Source of the DNA: Polynucleobacter sp. 30F-ANTBAC
GTDB taxonomy: Bacteria; Pseudomonadota; Gammaproteobacteria; Burkholderiales; Burkholderiaceae
DNA: 64,000 nt
Direction: 5' to 3'
Assembly (NCBI RefSeq): GCF_018882385.1
Contig: NZ_JACVON010000001.1
Location: 852,942 to 916,941, forward strand
The position numbers were made by a program, and so were the translations under genes. Every line of letters starts with the position of its first letter. Within the stretch, counting starts at the first letter, position 1. This document shows, piece after piece, positions 17,426 through 29,032 of this stretch. Below the pieces are notes generated by a model that was given only the letters and a program-made list of their open reading frames with translations, searched no databases and was not told the origin of the DNA.

Positions 17426-17484
17426 ATCTTTCCTTAGTAATTATTAATTACATACAACCTCCCTTTAAAAGATTTAATTAGCAA

Positions 17485-17509
17485 ATTACTTATATTTAAT
17501 ATAAGTAAT
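17485..17509. promoter_or_regulatory. Perfect palindrome upstream of the 105-aa gene
   Basis: Arms ATTACTTATATT and AATATAAGTAAT (12 bp, one-base centre) form an AT-rich palindrome between the rubredoxin terminator and the hypothetical gene. The absence of a GC stem makes a terminator unlikely; an operator is more plausible. Confidence 0.4.
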
Positions 17510-17513
17510 AACC

Positions 17514-17542
17514 GTCAAAAAAACCACTTATAAAAAGTGGTT
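17514..17542 (-). terminator. Terminator of rubredoxin
   Basis: Read on the minus strand, the stem AACCACTT/AAGTGGTT is followed by seven T residues, an intrinsic terminator 68 bp after the rubredoxin stop. Confidence 0.75.
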
Positions 17543-17609
17543 CTTAAAAATACCTTTGTTTAAAGATTCAGCATTAAAAGCGCTAATCAAAAAACACGAA
17601 ATGATCGAC

Positions 17610-17780
17610 TTAAATAACAGTCATCTCAAAATCTTCCTTGCGTGCACCGCACTCAGGACACGTCCAGTTCATTGGCACGTCTTTCCATAATGTACCAGGA
17701 GCAATACCCTCATCAGGCAAGCCAGCCTCTTCATCGTAGACCCAACCACAAATCAAACACATATAAGTTTTAAATTCCAT
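17610..17780 (-). CDS. Rubredoxin
   Basis: This 56-aa iron protein carries single electrons with one Fe bound by four cysteines. The two Cys pairs are clear: CLICGWVYDEEAG (Cys8, Cys11) and WTCPECGARKEDFE (Cys41, Cys44), with the usual GIAPGTLWKDVP between them. The ATG complement is at 17778-17780 and the stop at 17610-17612. The gene has its own terminator. In relatives rubredoxin is often near hemL, here about 1.1 kb away across an accessory insertion. Confidence 0.96.
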   Translation of the reverse strand: MEFKTYMCLICGWVYDEEAGLPDEGIAPGTLWKDVPMNWTCPECGARKEDFEMTVI

Positions 17781-17875
17781 GATCTCTTTCCTAAATTTTT
17801 CACTATTCTACTAGGGCTTAAGAAATCAGGCATGTTTATGTTTTATTGGTTCTTATATTGTTTGAGATACGTCAA

Positions 17876-18337
17876 CTAAGACCATAAATTTTGAGCCAGG
17901 ATTGCAATATTAGTAGGTAAATATCGGTCAAATAATGACAACAAAGTTATTGAGCCTACAACCATGGCGCCGATGACCTTTGTTTGGCGATGAGCTGTAT
18001 CAGAGATTTTCTTATCCAATCTACTCTCTAAGCAATCCATATCAGCTTTCATACTCACCTTGAACTCGCTCATATCTGCCTTAATATCAGCTTTGAATTC
18101 AGCCATATCGGACCTGATTTCAGATTTAAATTCAGCCATCTCTGTTTTTATCTCTGTCTTAAAGTCAGACATTTCAGATTTAATTTCTGATCCAAATGCT
18201 ATGAAATCAGATTTACTGACATGATCAGAAGCCTCATGGCACTCTTTGAGACCATCGCAAATAGCCTTTGCTTGATGCTCTGGAATGCCAGAATTTTCTA
18301 AATTTTTTATAAAAACATAGGTATCAAAATATGACAA
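17876..18337 (-). CDS. DUF1640-like coiled-coil membrane protein with 11-residue repeats
   Basis: This 153-aa protein starts at a TTG preceded by AGGAGAGAG. The N-terminal IKNLENSGIPEHQAKAICDG matches the first segment of the small proteins at 14645 and 14911. A long coiled coil (about 48-105) is built from four 11-residue repeats of the type SEMxDFKxEIK (for example EMAEFKSEIRSDMAEFKADI). One membrane helix lies near 120-138, with a short tail after it. It is the third and longest member of this family in the window. The function is unknown; relatives occur with mobile or accessory DNA. Confidence 0.72.
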   Translation of the reverse strand: MSYFDTYVFIKNLENSGIPEHQAKAICDGLKECHEASDHVSKSDFIAFGSEIKSEMSDFKTEIKTEMAEFKSEIRSDMAEFKADIKADMSEFKVSMKADMDCLESRLDKKISDTAHRQTKVIGAMVVGSITLLSLFDRYLPTNIAILAQNLWS

Positions 18338-18477
18338 AACTCTCTCCTCTTTATTGATTGAAAAGATAAATTAATTATGAATTTTATAAATAAAAGAGTG
18401 GCAAATCAAATCAACAAATCTGCTAATAATTGGGCTTACTGAAAATAAGTTATTGAGTCTAAGACCGAGATTTAGTT

Positions 18478-19914
18478 TTAATGAGATCCTGATGATGCAT
18501 CCGGCTTTTTCATATCAAACCTGAACAAGCGACACTCTAAGGGGCCATTAAATAAAGGCGTACGCTTAGACTCTTTCATGCGCACTTGACCTGGTAAACC
18601 CATATCGGCTGTTAAGACATCCACTTGCCAACCTTGGAAGTTATCTTTGAGATGCTTACCGAACTGATTTAAAAACTCCATGAACTCTGGTGAGTTATTG
18701 TTCTTTGGCAAAGCATCACGTGCACCTCGACCTTTGACACGTTCACTGCCATCACGACCACCTTGAATCTCCAAACGCTCGCCATAGGGTGGGTTAAACA
18801 GCATTACGCCCGGATCTGCAAAAGGTGACTTAGCCACCAATGCATCAATCTGTCGAACGTTGGATAACACACCTGATTGTGCTGGCAAGCCAGCACGCTT
18901 CCAATTATTTTTAACAATCGTGATCATGTTTTCATTAATGTCACATGCTGCCATTTTGAGCTTATTGGCATTCGCTAAGCCAATCTCAATATTTTTCTTA
19001 GCAACCTCACATAAACCATCCCATTGCTTTTTAAGATCAGGTGTATTGAAAGGTTTTAATCTCTGAAAGCCAAATCCTTGATCCGCACCCACGAGATCGA
19101 CTCGCGTTGGGCGATAACGGGTAAATTTAGAAGGCTCCGATTTATCTGCCGACTTGACCGCCTGGTTGTGCGCTTGTGCAGCTTGCACAGCTTCTTGTTG
19201 AGGGTTCATCAAGCCTGCACGGATCGATCCTGACGGAATCCCTAAACCACGGTAAGCCGCTTCAATTAAAAACGTACCACTACCGCACATTGGATCAAAC
19301 AGGGGTTGCTCAGGCTTCCAGCCTGTTAAAGCCAAAATACCAGCAGCAAGATTTTCTTTAAGCGGTGCAGCACCTTTGTCATCGCGCCAACCACGCTTGA
19401 ACAATGATTGACCACTGGTATCCAAATAAATACTGGCATGTGTGGCTGTTAGGTGAGCTTGCACACGGATATCTGGCAACTCAGTATCAATATTAGGGCG
19501 AGCACCTTTGACTTCTCTTAAGCGATCACAAACCGCATCTTTGATTCGCAGGGTCACAAAGTTCAAACTGGTCAGTGGTGAACGATGAGCTGTTAAGTCC
19601 ACTCTCATGGTTTGATCAGGCGTTAACCAATCTTCCCAAGACAACGATCTCGTCGCTTTGTAAATATCATCTTCTTTGCGGTAAGCCACATGGGTCATTT
19701 GCAACAAACAACGGCTGGCGATACGAGAATGCAAGTTGATAGCCAAAGCCACTGACATAGGCCCCGCAACACCCAAACCACCCGTGTTGTTGAGTGGCGG
19801 AGGATCGATGACCCATGCACCCAGAGATTTCACTTCAGGACGCTCCGAGATTTCCTTTAGCTCTTCTGCTAAAGGAATCTCCAAGCCACGAGGGCAAACG
19901 ATAAAAAACTTCAT
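18478..19914 (-). CDS. rlmL: THUMP-domain 23S rRNA (guanine-N2) methyltransferase RlmL-like
   Basis: This SAM-dependent methyltransferase is predicted to modify 23S rRNA (m2G2445 in E. coli). The 478-aa protein has a THUMP domain (residues about 50-170) after MKFFIVCPRGLEIPLAEEL, then the UPF0020 catalytic region. That region holds LFDPMCGSGTFLIEAA, SAM-binding ACDINENMITIVKNNWKRAG and the catalytic FNPPYGERLE. The RlmK half fused in E. coli is absent, which is common in betaproteobacteria. It could also be named by the older tag YcbY N-terminal half. It lies downstream of hemJ on the same strand. Confidence 0.9.
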   Translation of the reverse strand: MKFFIVCPRGLEIPLAEELKEISERPEVKSLGAWVIDPPPLNNTGGLGVAGPMSVALAINLHSRIASRCLLQMTHVAYRKEDDIYKATRSLSWEDWLTPDQTMRVDLTAHRSPLTSLNFVTLRIKDAVCDRLREVKGARPNIDTELPDIRVQAHLTATHASIYLDTSGQSLFKRGWRDDKGAAPLKENLAAGILALTGWKPEQPLFDPMCGSGTFLIEAAYRGLGIPSGSIRAGLMNPQQEAVQAAQAHNQAVKSADKSEPSKFTRYRPTRVDLVGADQGFGFQRLKPFNTPDLKKQWDGLCEVAKKNIEIGLANANKLKMAACDINENMITIVKNNWKRAGLPAQSGVLSNVRQIDALVAKSPFADPGVMLFNPPYGERLEIQGGRDGSERVKGRGARDALPKNNNSPEFMEFLNQFGKHLKDNFQGWQVDVLTADMGLPGQVRMKESKRTPLFNGPLECRLFRFDMKKPDASSGSH

Positions 19915-19979
19915 AGAAAAACCTTTTTTATTTAGTTATGTTTTATTTATTTTTGTTATTTTTAACTTTTACTAACTAA

Positions 19980-20438
19980 TTAGAAAGGTTTCACCACAAC
20001 CAAAATACTGATGATCAAAAAGATCACAACGGGCACTTCATTGAACCAACGGTACCAAACATGAGAGCGCTTGTTGTTACCTGCTCTAAATTTCTTATAA
20101 AGAGAACCACAAGCATGGTGATAGCCCAATAAGATAAAGACCAATAATAATTTCGCGTGCATCCAGCCAGAACCTGGACCTTTACCTATCCCGTAATACA
20201 ACCAAAGAATCAAACCTAAGACAACCGCAGGAATCATCAAGATCGTCATAAAACGATACAAACGATGTGACATACCCAATAAACGCTCTAATACTTGAGG
20301 GTTTGTTTCTTGCGCCATGTTCACATAAATGCGCGGCAAATAAAATAACCCAGCAAACCAAGATGCCACAAACAAAATGTGAAACGCTTTCACATATAAA
20401 TAAGCACCACCCAACACCACATTTACTGAATCACTCAT
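19980..20438 (-). CDS. hemJ: CopD-family membrane protein, probable protoporphyrinogen oxidase HemJ
   Basis: HemJ is a membrane protein that oxidises protoporphyrinogen IX in bacteria lacking HemY/HemG. The 152-aa protein has four hydrophobic segments. The conserved AFHILFVASWFAGLFYLPRI (around residues 16-35) has the haem-binding His. WMHAKLLLVFILLGYHH has a second conserved His/Lys region, and WYRWFNEVPVV is near the end. The ATG complement at 20436-20438 is preferred because AAAGGA lies 8 nt upstream; an ATG 9 nt earlier abuts the SD. With hemL nearby, a haem role is consistent. Confidence 0.85.
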   Translation of the reverse strand: MSDSVNVVLGGAYLYVKAFHILFVASWFAGLFYLPRIYVNMAQETNPQVLERLLGMSHRLYRFMTILMIPAVVLGLILWLYYGIGKGPGSGWMHAKLLLVFILLGYHHACGSLYKKFRAGNNKRSHVWYRWFNEVPVVIFLIISILVVVKPF

Positions 20439-20475
20439 CTCAACCATCCTTTTAGGTTTACATTTCTGACCAACT

Positions 20476-20502
20476 CCTCACCATTCATGCTGAATGATGA
20501 GG
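20476..20502. terminator. Hairpin between proA and hemJ
   Basis: CCTCACCATTCA-TGC-TGAATGATGAGG forms a 12-bp stem with one G-U pair in the 90-bp gap between two minus-strand genes. It lacks a T-run, so it is a weak terminator or processing signal. Confidence 0.35.
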
Positions 20503-20528
20503 CCTATTTAACAACTCATACAGCCAAC

Positions 20529-21824
20529 TTAAGTTCGTATTTCACCTTGACCAAATACGATGTACTTCATTGACGTCAACCCCTCAAGACCCACAGGCCC
20601 TCTGGCATGTAACTTGTCATTGGAGATGCCGATCTCAGCGCCTAAGCCATACTCAAAACCATCAGCAAAACGCGAGCTGGCATTGATCATCACACTGGCG
20701 CTATCCACTTCCCGTAAAAAACGCATACCTGCCGAGTAATCTTCCGTGATGATGCAATCCGTATGATGACTGCCATACTGATTAATGTGATCCATTGCTT
20801 CATCCATATGACCCACGGTCTTGATGGATAAGATCGGAGCCAAGTATTCAGTTGACCAGTCTTCTTCCGTCGCATCCACTAAATTTTTAACGCCGACTGC
20901 TTCAAGAGCTTGTTTGGTTTTCTTGCAAACACGAAGCTCCACCCCTTTATCTTGGTAAATTTTGCATAAAGGCAATAAAGAATCATTGATCTTTGACTCA
21001 TGCACCAACAAGGTTTCCATCGTGTTGCATGGCGCATAGCGCTGCGTCTTTGCGTTATCACAAACCTTGATGGCTTTGGCAGGGTCTGCCAAGACATCAA
21101 TATAGGTGTGACAAATACCATCCAAGTGTTTAATCATTGGCACACGGGCATCCGCCATCAAACGCTCGATCAAACTCTTGCCACCGCGTGGCACGATCAC
21201 ATCGATGTATTCATTCATGGTGATCATGGCGCCTACTGCAGCACGGTCCGTGGTTTCAACAACCTGAACGGCATCAGAAGGTAAGCCTGCTAATGACAAA
21301 CTTTCCTGAATCAATTTTGCCAAAGCTGTATTCGAGTCAATAGCCTCAGACCCACCACGCAAAATTGTGGCATTACCAGACTTCAGGCAAAGAGCTGCCG
21401 CATCAATCGTCACATTAGGACGAGATTCATAAATGATGCCAATCACACCCAATGGCACACGCATTTGCCCCACCTGGATACCTGATGGCATTCTTCGAAT
21501 ATTGCTCATTTCTCCAATAGGGTCAGAAAGCTTAGCGATTTGCTCCAAGCCTTCAGCCATTGTGGCAATCGTCTTATCTGTCAGCGTTAGGCGATCAATA
21601 AAAGCAGCATCTTGCCCGTTTGCTTTTGCACGCTCCACATCTTGTGCATTGACTGTTTTTAGAGCCGCTGCATTTTTTCTAACTAAACCTGCCAAATGGA
21701 GCAATGCTTCATTTTTAGAGGCTGTAGTTGCACGAGCCATCGCACGCGAAGCTGCTCTTGCTTTTTGACCAATCGCCTTCATGAGAGCAATGGCATCGGA
21801 ATTCGTATTGTTTTGAGTACTCAT
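20529..21824 (-). CDS. proA: Gamma-glutamyl phosphate reductase
   Basis: ProA reduces gamma-glutamyl phosphate to glutamate-5-semialdehyde in proline synthesis, using NADPH. The 431-aa protein shows [53 protein letters not shown], the region with the catalytic cysteine ([18 protein letters not shown]) and [16 protein letters not shown] near the end. The ProB partner and holA are often neighbours in this group; holA is indeed 1.3 kb away, with a fic gene inserted between. A run of antisense open frame on the plus strand is a shadow of this gene. Confidence 0.97.
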   Translation of the reverse strand: MSTQNNTNSDAIALMKAIGQKARAASRAMARATTASKNEALLHLAGLVRKNAAALKTVNAQDVERAKANGQDAAFIDRLTLTDKTIATMAEGLEQIAKLSDPIGEMSNIRRMPSGIQVGQMRVPLGVIGIIYESRPNVTIDAAALCLKSGNATILRGGSEAIDSNTALAKLIQESLSLAGLPSDAVQVVETTDRAAVGAMITMNEYIDVIVPRGGKSLIERLMADARVPMIKHLDGICHTYIDVLADPAKAIKVCDNAKTQRYAPCNTMETLLVHESKINDSLLPLCKIYQDKGVELRVCKKTKQALEAVGVKNLVDATEEDWSTEYLAPILSIKTVGHMDEAMDHINQYGSHHTDCIITEDYSAGMRFLREVDSASVMINASSRFADGFEYGLGAEIGISNDKLHARGPVGLEGLTSMKYIVFGQGEIRT

Positions 21825-21943
21825 AGACGTTACTTTAACTGATCTAGTGGCCTTCTAATTAATCTTCAGGATTTTCAAAGGGATATGAGAAATAAGCCTT
21901 CCTAACCTTAATTTAATCTCATCCAACCCATTTTTATCTGCCA

Positions 21944-22025
21944 AAATCAATTTTATGGGTGTAAATGGGTGTTTTATTGGGTGTAAATCAATTTTATGGG
22001 TGTAAATGGGTGTTTTATTGGGTGT
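21944..22025 (+). repeat. Two exact tandem copies of a 41-bp repeat upstream of fic
   Basis: Copy 1 is 21944-21984 and copy 2 is 21985-22025, identical to each other. Each unit contains three GGGTG/GGGTGT motifs (TATGGGTGTAAATGGGTGTT and TTGGGTGT). The second copy ends 11 bp before the fic ATG and its last base begins the TATAAT box. The arrangement suggests operator sites for a repressor, perhaps the winged helix of Fic itself. Confidence 0.85.
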
Positions 22026-22030
22026 ATAAT
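22025..22030 (+). promoter_or_regulatory. -10 box of fic, implying a leaderless or very short leader mRNA
   Basis: A perfect TATAAT ends 6 bp before the fic ATG (22037). With a usual 6-7 nt spacing, transcription would start at or next to the ATG. There is no SD sequence in the remaining bases. The -35 region lies in the repeat and is not a good match. Confidence 0.5.
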
Positions 22031-22036
22031 GACTAA

Positions 22037-23086
22037 ATGCTCAATACAGATGCCCTTACTATTAAAAATGAACTGCTATCACTGATCGCCCAGATTGATG
22101 AGTTTAAAGGGGCTTGGCGAGCCCTCGGAAGCTTGGCTCCCGAAAGACTATTAGCTCTGCGCAAGGTCGCTACGATTGAAAGCATTGGCTCATCCACACG
22201 TATTGAAGGAAGTAAGTTAACCGATCGTCAAGTTGAGGAACTACTTTCAAATTTAGAAATCAAATCTTTTGAAACCCGCGATACGCAAGAAGTAGCGGGA
22301 TACGCTGAACTCATGAATTTGGTTTTTAGTTCTTGGATGAATATCCCATTTACTGAAAACCACATCAAACAGTTACATCAAATACTTTTACGACATAGTG
22401 AAAAAGATGTAAGGCATAGAGGACAGTACAAGACTAATAGCAATAGCGTTGCCGCTTTTGATGAAGAGGGTCGACAAATCGCTGTTATTTTTGAAACAGC
22501 AACGCCATTCGATACGCCACGCCTCATGAACGAGTTAGTCACTTGGCTACAAGAAATGAGGGAGTCTAAAGAACTTCATCCATTGCTAGTTATTGCCATA
22601 TTTGTCGTTGTATTTTTAGAAATTCATCCATTTCAAGATGGCAATGGCAGACTCAGCCGTGCATTAACGACACTACTACTTTTGCAATCTGGATATGCGT
22701 ACGTCCCTTATAGCTCACTTGAAAGCATTATTGAGATCAATAAAGAGGCGTATTACCTAGCACTGCGCCAAACTCAGGGAACAATAAGGACAACTAAACC
22801 CGACTGGGAACCCTGGTTGATGTTCTTTATGAAGTCCATGGCAGAACAAGTTCGACGTCTTGAGAAAAAAGTTGAAAAAGAGCGACTTGTTTTGGGAACC
22901 CTCAAAGGATATTCACTTGAAATTATTGATTTGGCAAGAGAGCGCGGTCAAGTCACCATGGCAGAAATAATTCTTGCGACTGATTCAAATCGAAACACGA
23001 TTAAAGAACATCTCAGGAAATTAATCCATGATGGCAAATTACGACAGCATGGCAAAGGTAGGGGTGTTTGGTATACCTTGGCGTAA
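22037..23086 (+). CDS. Fic-domain AMP-transferase with C-terminal winged helix
   Basis: Fic enzymes transfer AMP (or another nucleotide part) to target proteins. The 349-aa protein has the core motif HPFQDGNGRLSR (197-208) with the catalytic His. A class II type inhibitory motif S-TRI-EG sits at about 53-58, N-terminal to the Fic core, so activity is likely self-restrained. The last 70 residues form a winged helix (RGQVTMAEIILATDSNRNTI) that may bind DNA. It is a single gene between divergent proA and convergent holA, preceded by 41-bp repeats. Substrate unknown. Confidence 0.9.
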   Translation: MLNTDALTIKNELLSLIAQIDEFKGAWRALGSLAPERLLALRKVATIESIGSSTRIEGSKLTDRQVEELLSNLEIKSFETRDTQEVAGYAELMNLVFSSWMNIPFTENHIKQLHQILLRHSEKDVRHRGQYKTNSNSVAAFDEEGRQIAVIFETATPFDTPRLMNELVTWLQEMRESKELHPLLVIAIFVVVFLEIHPFQDGNGRLSRALTTLLLLQSGYAYVPYSSLESIIEINKEAYYLALRQTQGTIRTTKPDWEPWLMFFMKSMAEQVRRLEKKVEKERLVLGTLKGYSLEIIDLARERGQVTMAEIILATDSNRNTIKEHLRKLIHDGKLRQHGKGRGVWYTLA

Positions 23087-23090
23087 TAAC

Positions 23091-24173
23091 TTAAACAAAC
23101 AACCGACCCAGCATCCTAAGACCATCCCAAGGATCATTTGGAAGTTTTTCCAGGATGGGACCAGAGCCTTTATTGAGCTGCAAGCCTTTTGATTGTTTAT
23201 CTAAACCACCAATGACCGTGAGTGCTTTTTGTAACCGGTCTGCATTCAATCGTTGCATCGCTTGAGGAATCAAGCGTTCTTTATTGCCCCAGATACGATT
23301 CATCTTCATCATCATCTGCAAGTTATCGCCACGATCAAGACCTTGTCGCAAACGATTTAATAACCGAACCTCTTCCGTCACCGTCCACAAGATCAACACC
23401 AGAGGCTCACCCTCACCTTGCAAGCCATCAACCATGCGGTTAAATCTAGCAAGATCACCTGCAAGTAACGATTCTGTTAATTGGAAAACATCGTATCTAG
23501 CCACATTAAGAACCGCATCACGGATATTCTCTTCTGTGAGCATGCCCTCAGGATAGAGCAAACCTAACTTTTGGATCTCTTGATGAGCTGCAATTAAATT
23601 GCCCTCTACCTGATTGGCCATAAATTGCAAAGCGCGCTGCCCTAGTTCACCAGCTTCAACTTGTTGATTTTGTTTCTTTAAGCGAGCAGCAATCCAATTA
23701 GGTAAATGAGCCCGCTCAATCGGATCAATCCTGACCGCTACCGCGGCGTCATCTAAGGCTGTGAACCATGCAGATTTTTGTGTCTGGAAATCTACTCGAG
23801 GTAGAAAAATACAAGTGACCGTATCCACTGGATCTTTAGCTTTCACTTGCGCTTGTATTTGAGAGCAAAACTGTTTAATGGCATCAGCGCCATCACGACC
23901 TGGCTTACCTGTAGGAATGCGCAATTCAACATAGCGCTTATCACCGAACAAAGACATGGTCTGACCAGCATTCATAAGGGCTGACCAATCGAAGCCCTTC
24001 TCGTGCATCATGATCTCTCGTTCAGTATGCCCATGCATCTGAACCATGGCTCGTAACTGGTCTTGCAACTCCATCACTAGAAGTGGCTCATCACCTGTTA
24101 AAACATAAAGAGGATGAGGACCATTTTTTTTAGCTACTGCTAAGTGCGCATCAAAAGCATCTGCTTTTAGCAT
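23091..24173 (-). CDS. holA: DNA polymerase III delta subunit
   Basis: HolA is the clamp-loader subunit that opens the beta clamp. The 360-aa protein matches the family in length. It has the N-terminal PLYVLTGDEPLLVMELQDQL, the second-domain EIMMHEKGFDWSAL and the FIANQVEGNL-type segment (here QFMANQVEGNLIAAHQEIQK). The C-terminal domain contains EPLVLILWTVTEEVRLLNRL. It is 12 bp downstream of lptE on the same strand, the common leuS-lptE-holA order. Its stop faces the fic stop with only four bases between. Confidence 0.95.
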   Translation of the reverse strand: MLKADAFDAHLAVAKKNGPHPLYVLTGDEPLLVMELQDQLRAMVQMHGHTEREIMMHEKGFDWSALMNAGQTMSLFGDKRYVELRIPTGKPGRDGADAIKQFCSQIQAQVKAKDPVDTVTCIFLPRVDFQTQKSAWFTALDDAAVAVRIDPIERAHLPNWIAARLKKQNQQVEAGELGQRALQFMANQVEGNLIAAHQEIQKLGLLYPEGMLTEENIRDAVLNVARYDVFQLTESLLAGDLARFNRMVDGLQGEGEPLVLILWTVTEEVRLLNRLRQGLDRGDNLQMMMKMNRIWGNKERLIPQAMQRLNADRLQKALTVIGGLDKQSKGLQLNKGSGPILEKLPNDPWDGLRMLGRLFV

Positions 24174-24185
24174 AGGGAACTCGAC

Positions 24186-24818
24186 TTACTTCTTAGAGTC
24201 AGAAGGTTTAACAGATGATGGAGAAGATGGATTGGAGGGCACTGTTGAAGAACCTTTCTTCAACAGATCAGCCTCTGTTGGCAATTTTTTAATCGATGCT
24301 AAACGGCGCATGAGCTGTGTCACGATATCAATGCGCATGACTTTGACATATTCGGCTACCTGTTGATCAAACGCTTGAATATTTGACTGATTAAAGTCAA
24401 TATCCCGAGTTAAGAAAATATCTGACTCAGGCATCGCCTCTAAACCAGAAACAGGGTCAAACGCTCTGAAAACCACCCTTGAAATAATGCGATAAGCCGT
24501 GATCTGACCAGCCGTGTTGTAGGATAAAACCTGACGGGCATTCTGCTCACTGATGATCTCAAGCACCAACTCAGCGTCTTTGGCTGTTTTAGCCAATTCA
24601 ATATCATTCACGCGCAACAACATCTCAATATCATCTTTGAGCTCTGGTGTAATGGTGCCAGCCAGCAATAAAGACTTGTATGGCAAATTGACTTTACCGC
24701 GCAGACGCCAACCGCAAGCACCCAACGTGGTGGCGAGCGATGCCAATGCCAAATAGGACAAACCACCACCGAGCCATAAACGACGGCTTGCTGAATGAAT
24801 GCTGGTGGTTTTTTTCAT
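24186..24818 (-). CDS. lptE: LPS-assembly lipoprotein LptE
   Basis: LptE is the outer-membrane lipoprotein plug of the LptD translocon for lipopolysaccharide. The 210-aa protein starts with a basic segment and a hydrophobic signal (LSYLALASLATTLGAC), giving a lipobox LGA-C with Cys near residue 35. GWRLRGKVNLPYKSLLL follows, the typical first strand of the family. The C-terminus is Ser/Pro/Lys-rich and low complexity. It lies between leuS and holA, which is the conserved context. Confidence 0.93.
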   Translation of the reverse strand: MKKTTSIHSASRRLWLGGGLSYLALASLATTLGACGWRLRGKVNLPYKSLLLAGTITPELKDDIEMLLRVNDIELAKTAKDAELVLEIISEQNARQVLSYNTAGQITAYRIISRVVFRAFDPVSGLEAMPESDIFLTRDIDFNQSNIQAFDQQVAEYVKVMRIDIVTQLMRRLASIKKLPTEADLLKKGSSTVPSNPSSPSSVKPSDSKK

Positions 24819-24850
24819 ATGGTGTCTATTCTACCTATTAATATCTAAGC

Positions 24851-27520
<2,670 letters not shown>

Positions 27521-27572
27521 TTAATTTTTATTATTTACTTTTTCTTATTACTTTTTATTTCTTATGACTGCT

Positions 27573-28391
27573 TTAGATCTTGAGTGCCTTAAGACCCAAT
27601 ACATCTTGCATATCAAATAAGCCATTTTTCTGATTGGCTAAAAAGCGTCCCGCTCTGACCGCGCCCTGAGCGTATGACATGCGGGAGGCAGATTTATGCG
27701 TCACCTCAATGCGCTCGCCTTCACCACAGAACATGACGGTGTGATCACCGACAATGTCACCACCACGAATTGTTGCAAAACCTATCGTGCCAGCCTCGCG
27801 CTCACCGGTATGACCTTCGCGTGCATACACGGCGCAATCTTTGAGTTCTTTTCCTAAAGCCTTCGCAATCACTTCACCCATACCAATGGCGGTACCAGAT
27901 GGCGCATCCACTTTATGTTTGTGATGGGCTTCTACGATCTCAATGTCATAACCTTGATTCAAAATTTTGGCAGCTACTTCTAACAACTTCAACGTGGCAT
28001 TCACACCAACACTCATATTAGGCGCAAAAACGATCGCTACTTTTTCACTAGCCTTTTTTAGCGTAGCCTTTTGCTCATCCGTAAAACCAGTTGTACCAAT
28101 GATCATTTGCACACCCAACTCTTGAGCAACAGCCAAATGCTTTAACGTGCCCTCAGGTCTTGTGAAATCAATCAAGAAGTCAGCGTCCTTCATTCCTTCT
28201 TTGAGGTCTGCTGTTATTTTAATGCCGGTATCTTTACCCAAAAAAGCAGCTGGATCTTGACCCAAGGCTGGACTCGCCGGCATGTCTAAAGCACCCACGA
28301 GTTTTGCATCCGGAGTATTCAAAATTGTTTCAATTAACATACGGCCCATTCGACCTGATGCACCAGCTACAGCAAATTTCAAAGTAGACAT
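27573..28391 (-). CDS. dapB: 4-hydroxy-tetrahydrodipicolinate reductase
   Basis: DapB reduces dihydrodipicolinate in the lysine/meso-diaminopimelate pathway. The 272-aa protein has the nucleotide fold [14 protein letters not shown] (about 8-21), [22 protein letters not shown] and [15 protein letters not shown]. The catalytic and substrate loop is [15 protein letters not shown], with [13 protein letters not shown] after it. It lies downstream of bamE and upstream of leuS on the same strand. Confidence 0.97.
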   Translation of the reverse strand: MSTLKFAVAGASGRMGRMLIETILNTPDAKLVGALDMPASPALGQDPAAFLGKDTGIKITADLKEGMKDADFLIDFTRPEGTLKHLAVAQELGVQMIIGTTGFTDEQKATLKKASEKVAIVFAPNMSVGVNATLKLLEVAAKILNQGYDIEIVEAHHKHKVDAPSGTAIGMGEVIAKALGKELKDCAVYAREGHTGEREAGTIGFATIRGGDIVGDHTVMFCGEGERIEVTHKSASRMSYAQGAVRAGRFLANQKNGLFDMQDVLGLKALKI

Positions 28392-28424
28392 TGTTCTATC
28401 TCTATATTTTTAGTTATTCCTACT

Positions 28425-28453
28425 ACTTAAAGCGATTAATCATCGCTTTAAGT
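28425..28453 (-). terminator. Strong hairpin between bamE and dapB
   Basis: Arms ACTTAAAGCGAT and ATCGCTTTAAGT (12 bp perfect, 5-nt loop) lie just after the bamE stop and before dapB. No T-run follows, so it may weaken read-through or mark RNA processing rather than stop transcription fully. Confidence 0.5.
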
Positions 28454-28459
28454 CCATTC

Positions 28460-29032
28460 TTAATTTCTAGTGTCGCCTCGTGGGATACCAACACCCTGAG
28501 TTGGGTTAGGCACTGTTTCTACAGTTGGCGCTCGATGATCACTTTCTAAATCTCTCGTCACCGCTTTACGCTGTGGTCGACGCTCACCTTTAATACCATC
28601 AATCTCAGCAATCAACTCATACTCAGTCGGCAAAGCATCGGCTTTAACTTGGGTAAGCAAGTCTTTTTCAAAGAACAAGGTGACTTGTCGTTGATCAACC
28701 AATTGGGTATCTCCGCGTTTGAAAGCAAATACATAGTCCCAACGATTTGCGTGCATCGCACTATTCAATAAAGGTGTTCCTAGGATGACTTTGATTTCTT
28801 CACGATCCATACCTATTTTGACGCGTTCAAGCTGTTCTTTAGAAATAAAGTTACCTTGAACCATATCAGGGCGATAAGGCTTAAAAACCTGACCAATTTT
28901 GCTTTTACTGCCCTCAGAAATGGTCGTTAGACCACTACAAGCTGTTAAGCCGGACCCCATAATGACTAGGGCACTTATAACTAAGCCCTTGAATACTGTG
29001 GTGTTTTTAATGTTTTTTAAGCAGATTTGCAT
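28460..29032 (-). CDS. bamE: Outer membrane protein assembly factor BamE
   Basis: BamE is a small lipoprotein of the BAM complex that inserts beta-barrel proteins. The preferred start (ATG complement 29030-29032) gives a 190-aa protein. Its signal VFKGLVISALVIMGSGLTAC ends in a lipobox (LTA-C). The SmpA/OmlA core follows: GNFISKEQLERVKIGMDREE, ILGTPLLNSAMHANRWDYVF and QVTLFFEKDLLTQV. The frame is open to 29116, but this would overlap the divergent fur start. The C-terminal 40 residues are a polar, Arg/Pro-rich tail. The divergent bamE/fur pair is a known arrangement in proteobacteria. Confidence 0.93.
   Translation of the reverse strand: MQICLKNIKNTTVFKGLVISALVIMGSGLTACSGLTTISEGSKSKIGQVFKPYRPDMVQGNFISKEQLERVKIGMDREEIKVILGTPLLNSAMHANRWDYVFAFKRGDTQLVDQRQVTLFFEKDLLTQVKADALPTEYELIAEIDGIKGERRPQRKAVTRDLESDHRAPTVETVPNPTQGVGIPRGDTRN

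Noticed and set aside
21433..21768. 111-codon plus-strand frame inside proA
   Set aside because: It is the reverse-complement shadow of a well-conserved enzyme gene and has no protein features of its own.
21944..22025. Start of a CRISPR array or transposon end
   Set aside because: Only two directly adjacent identical units without spacers, and no cas or transposase gene nearby; a promoter repeat fits better.
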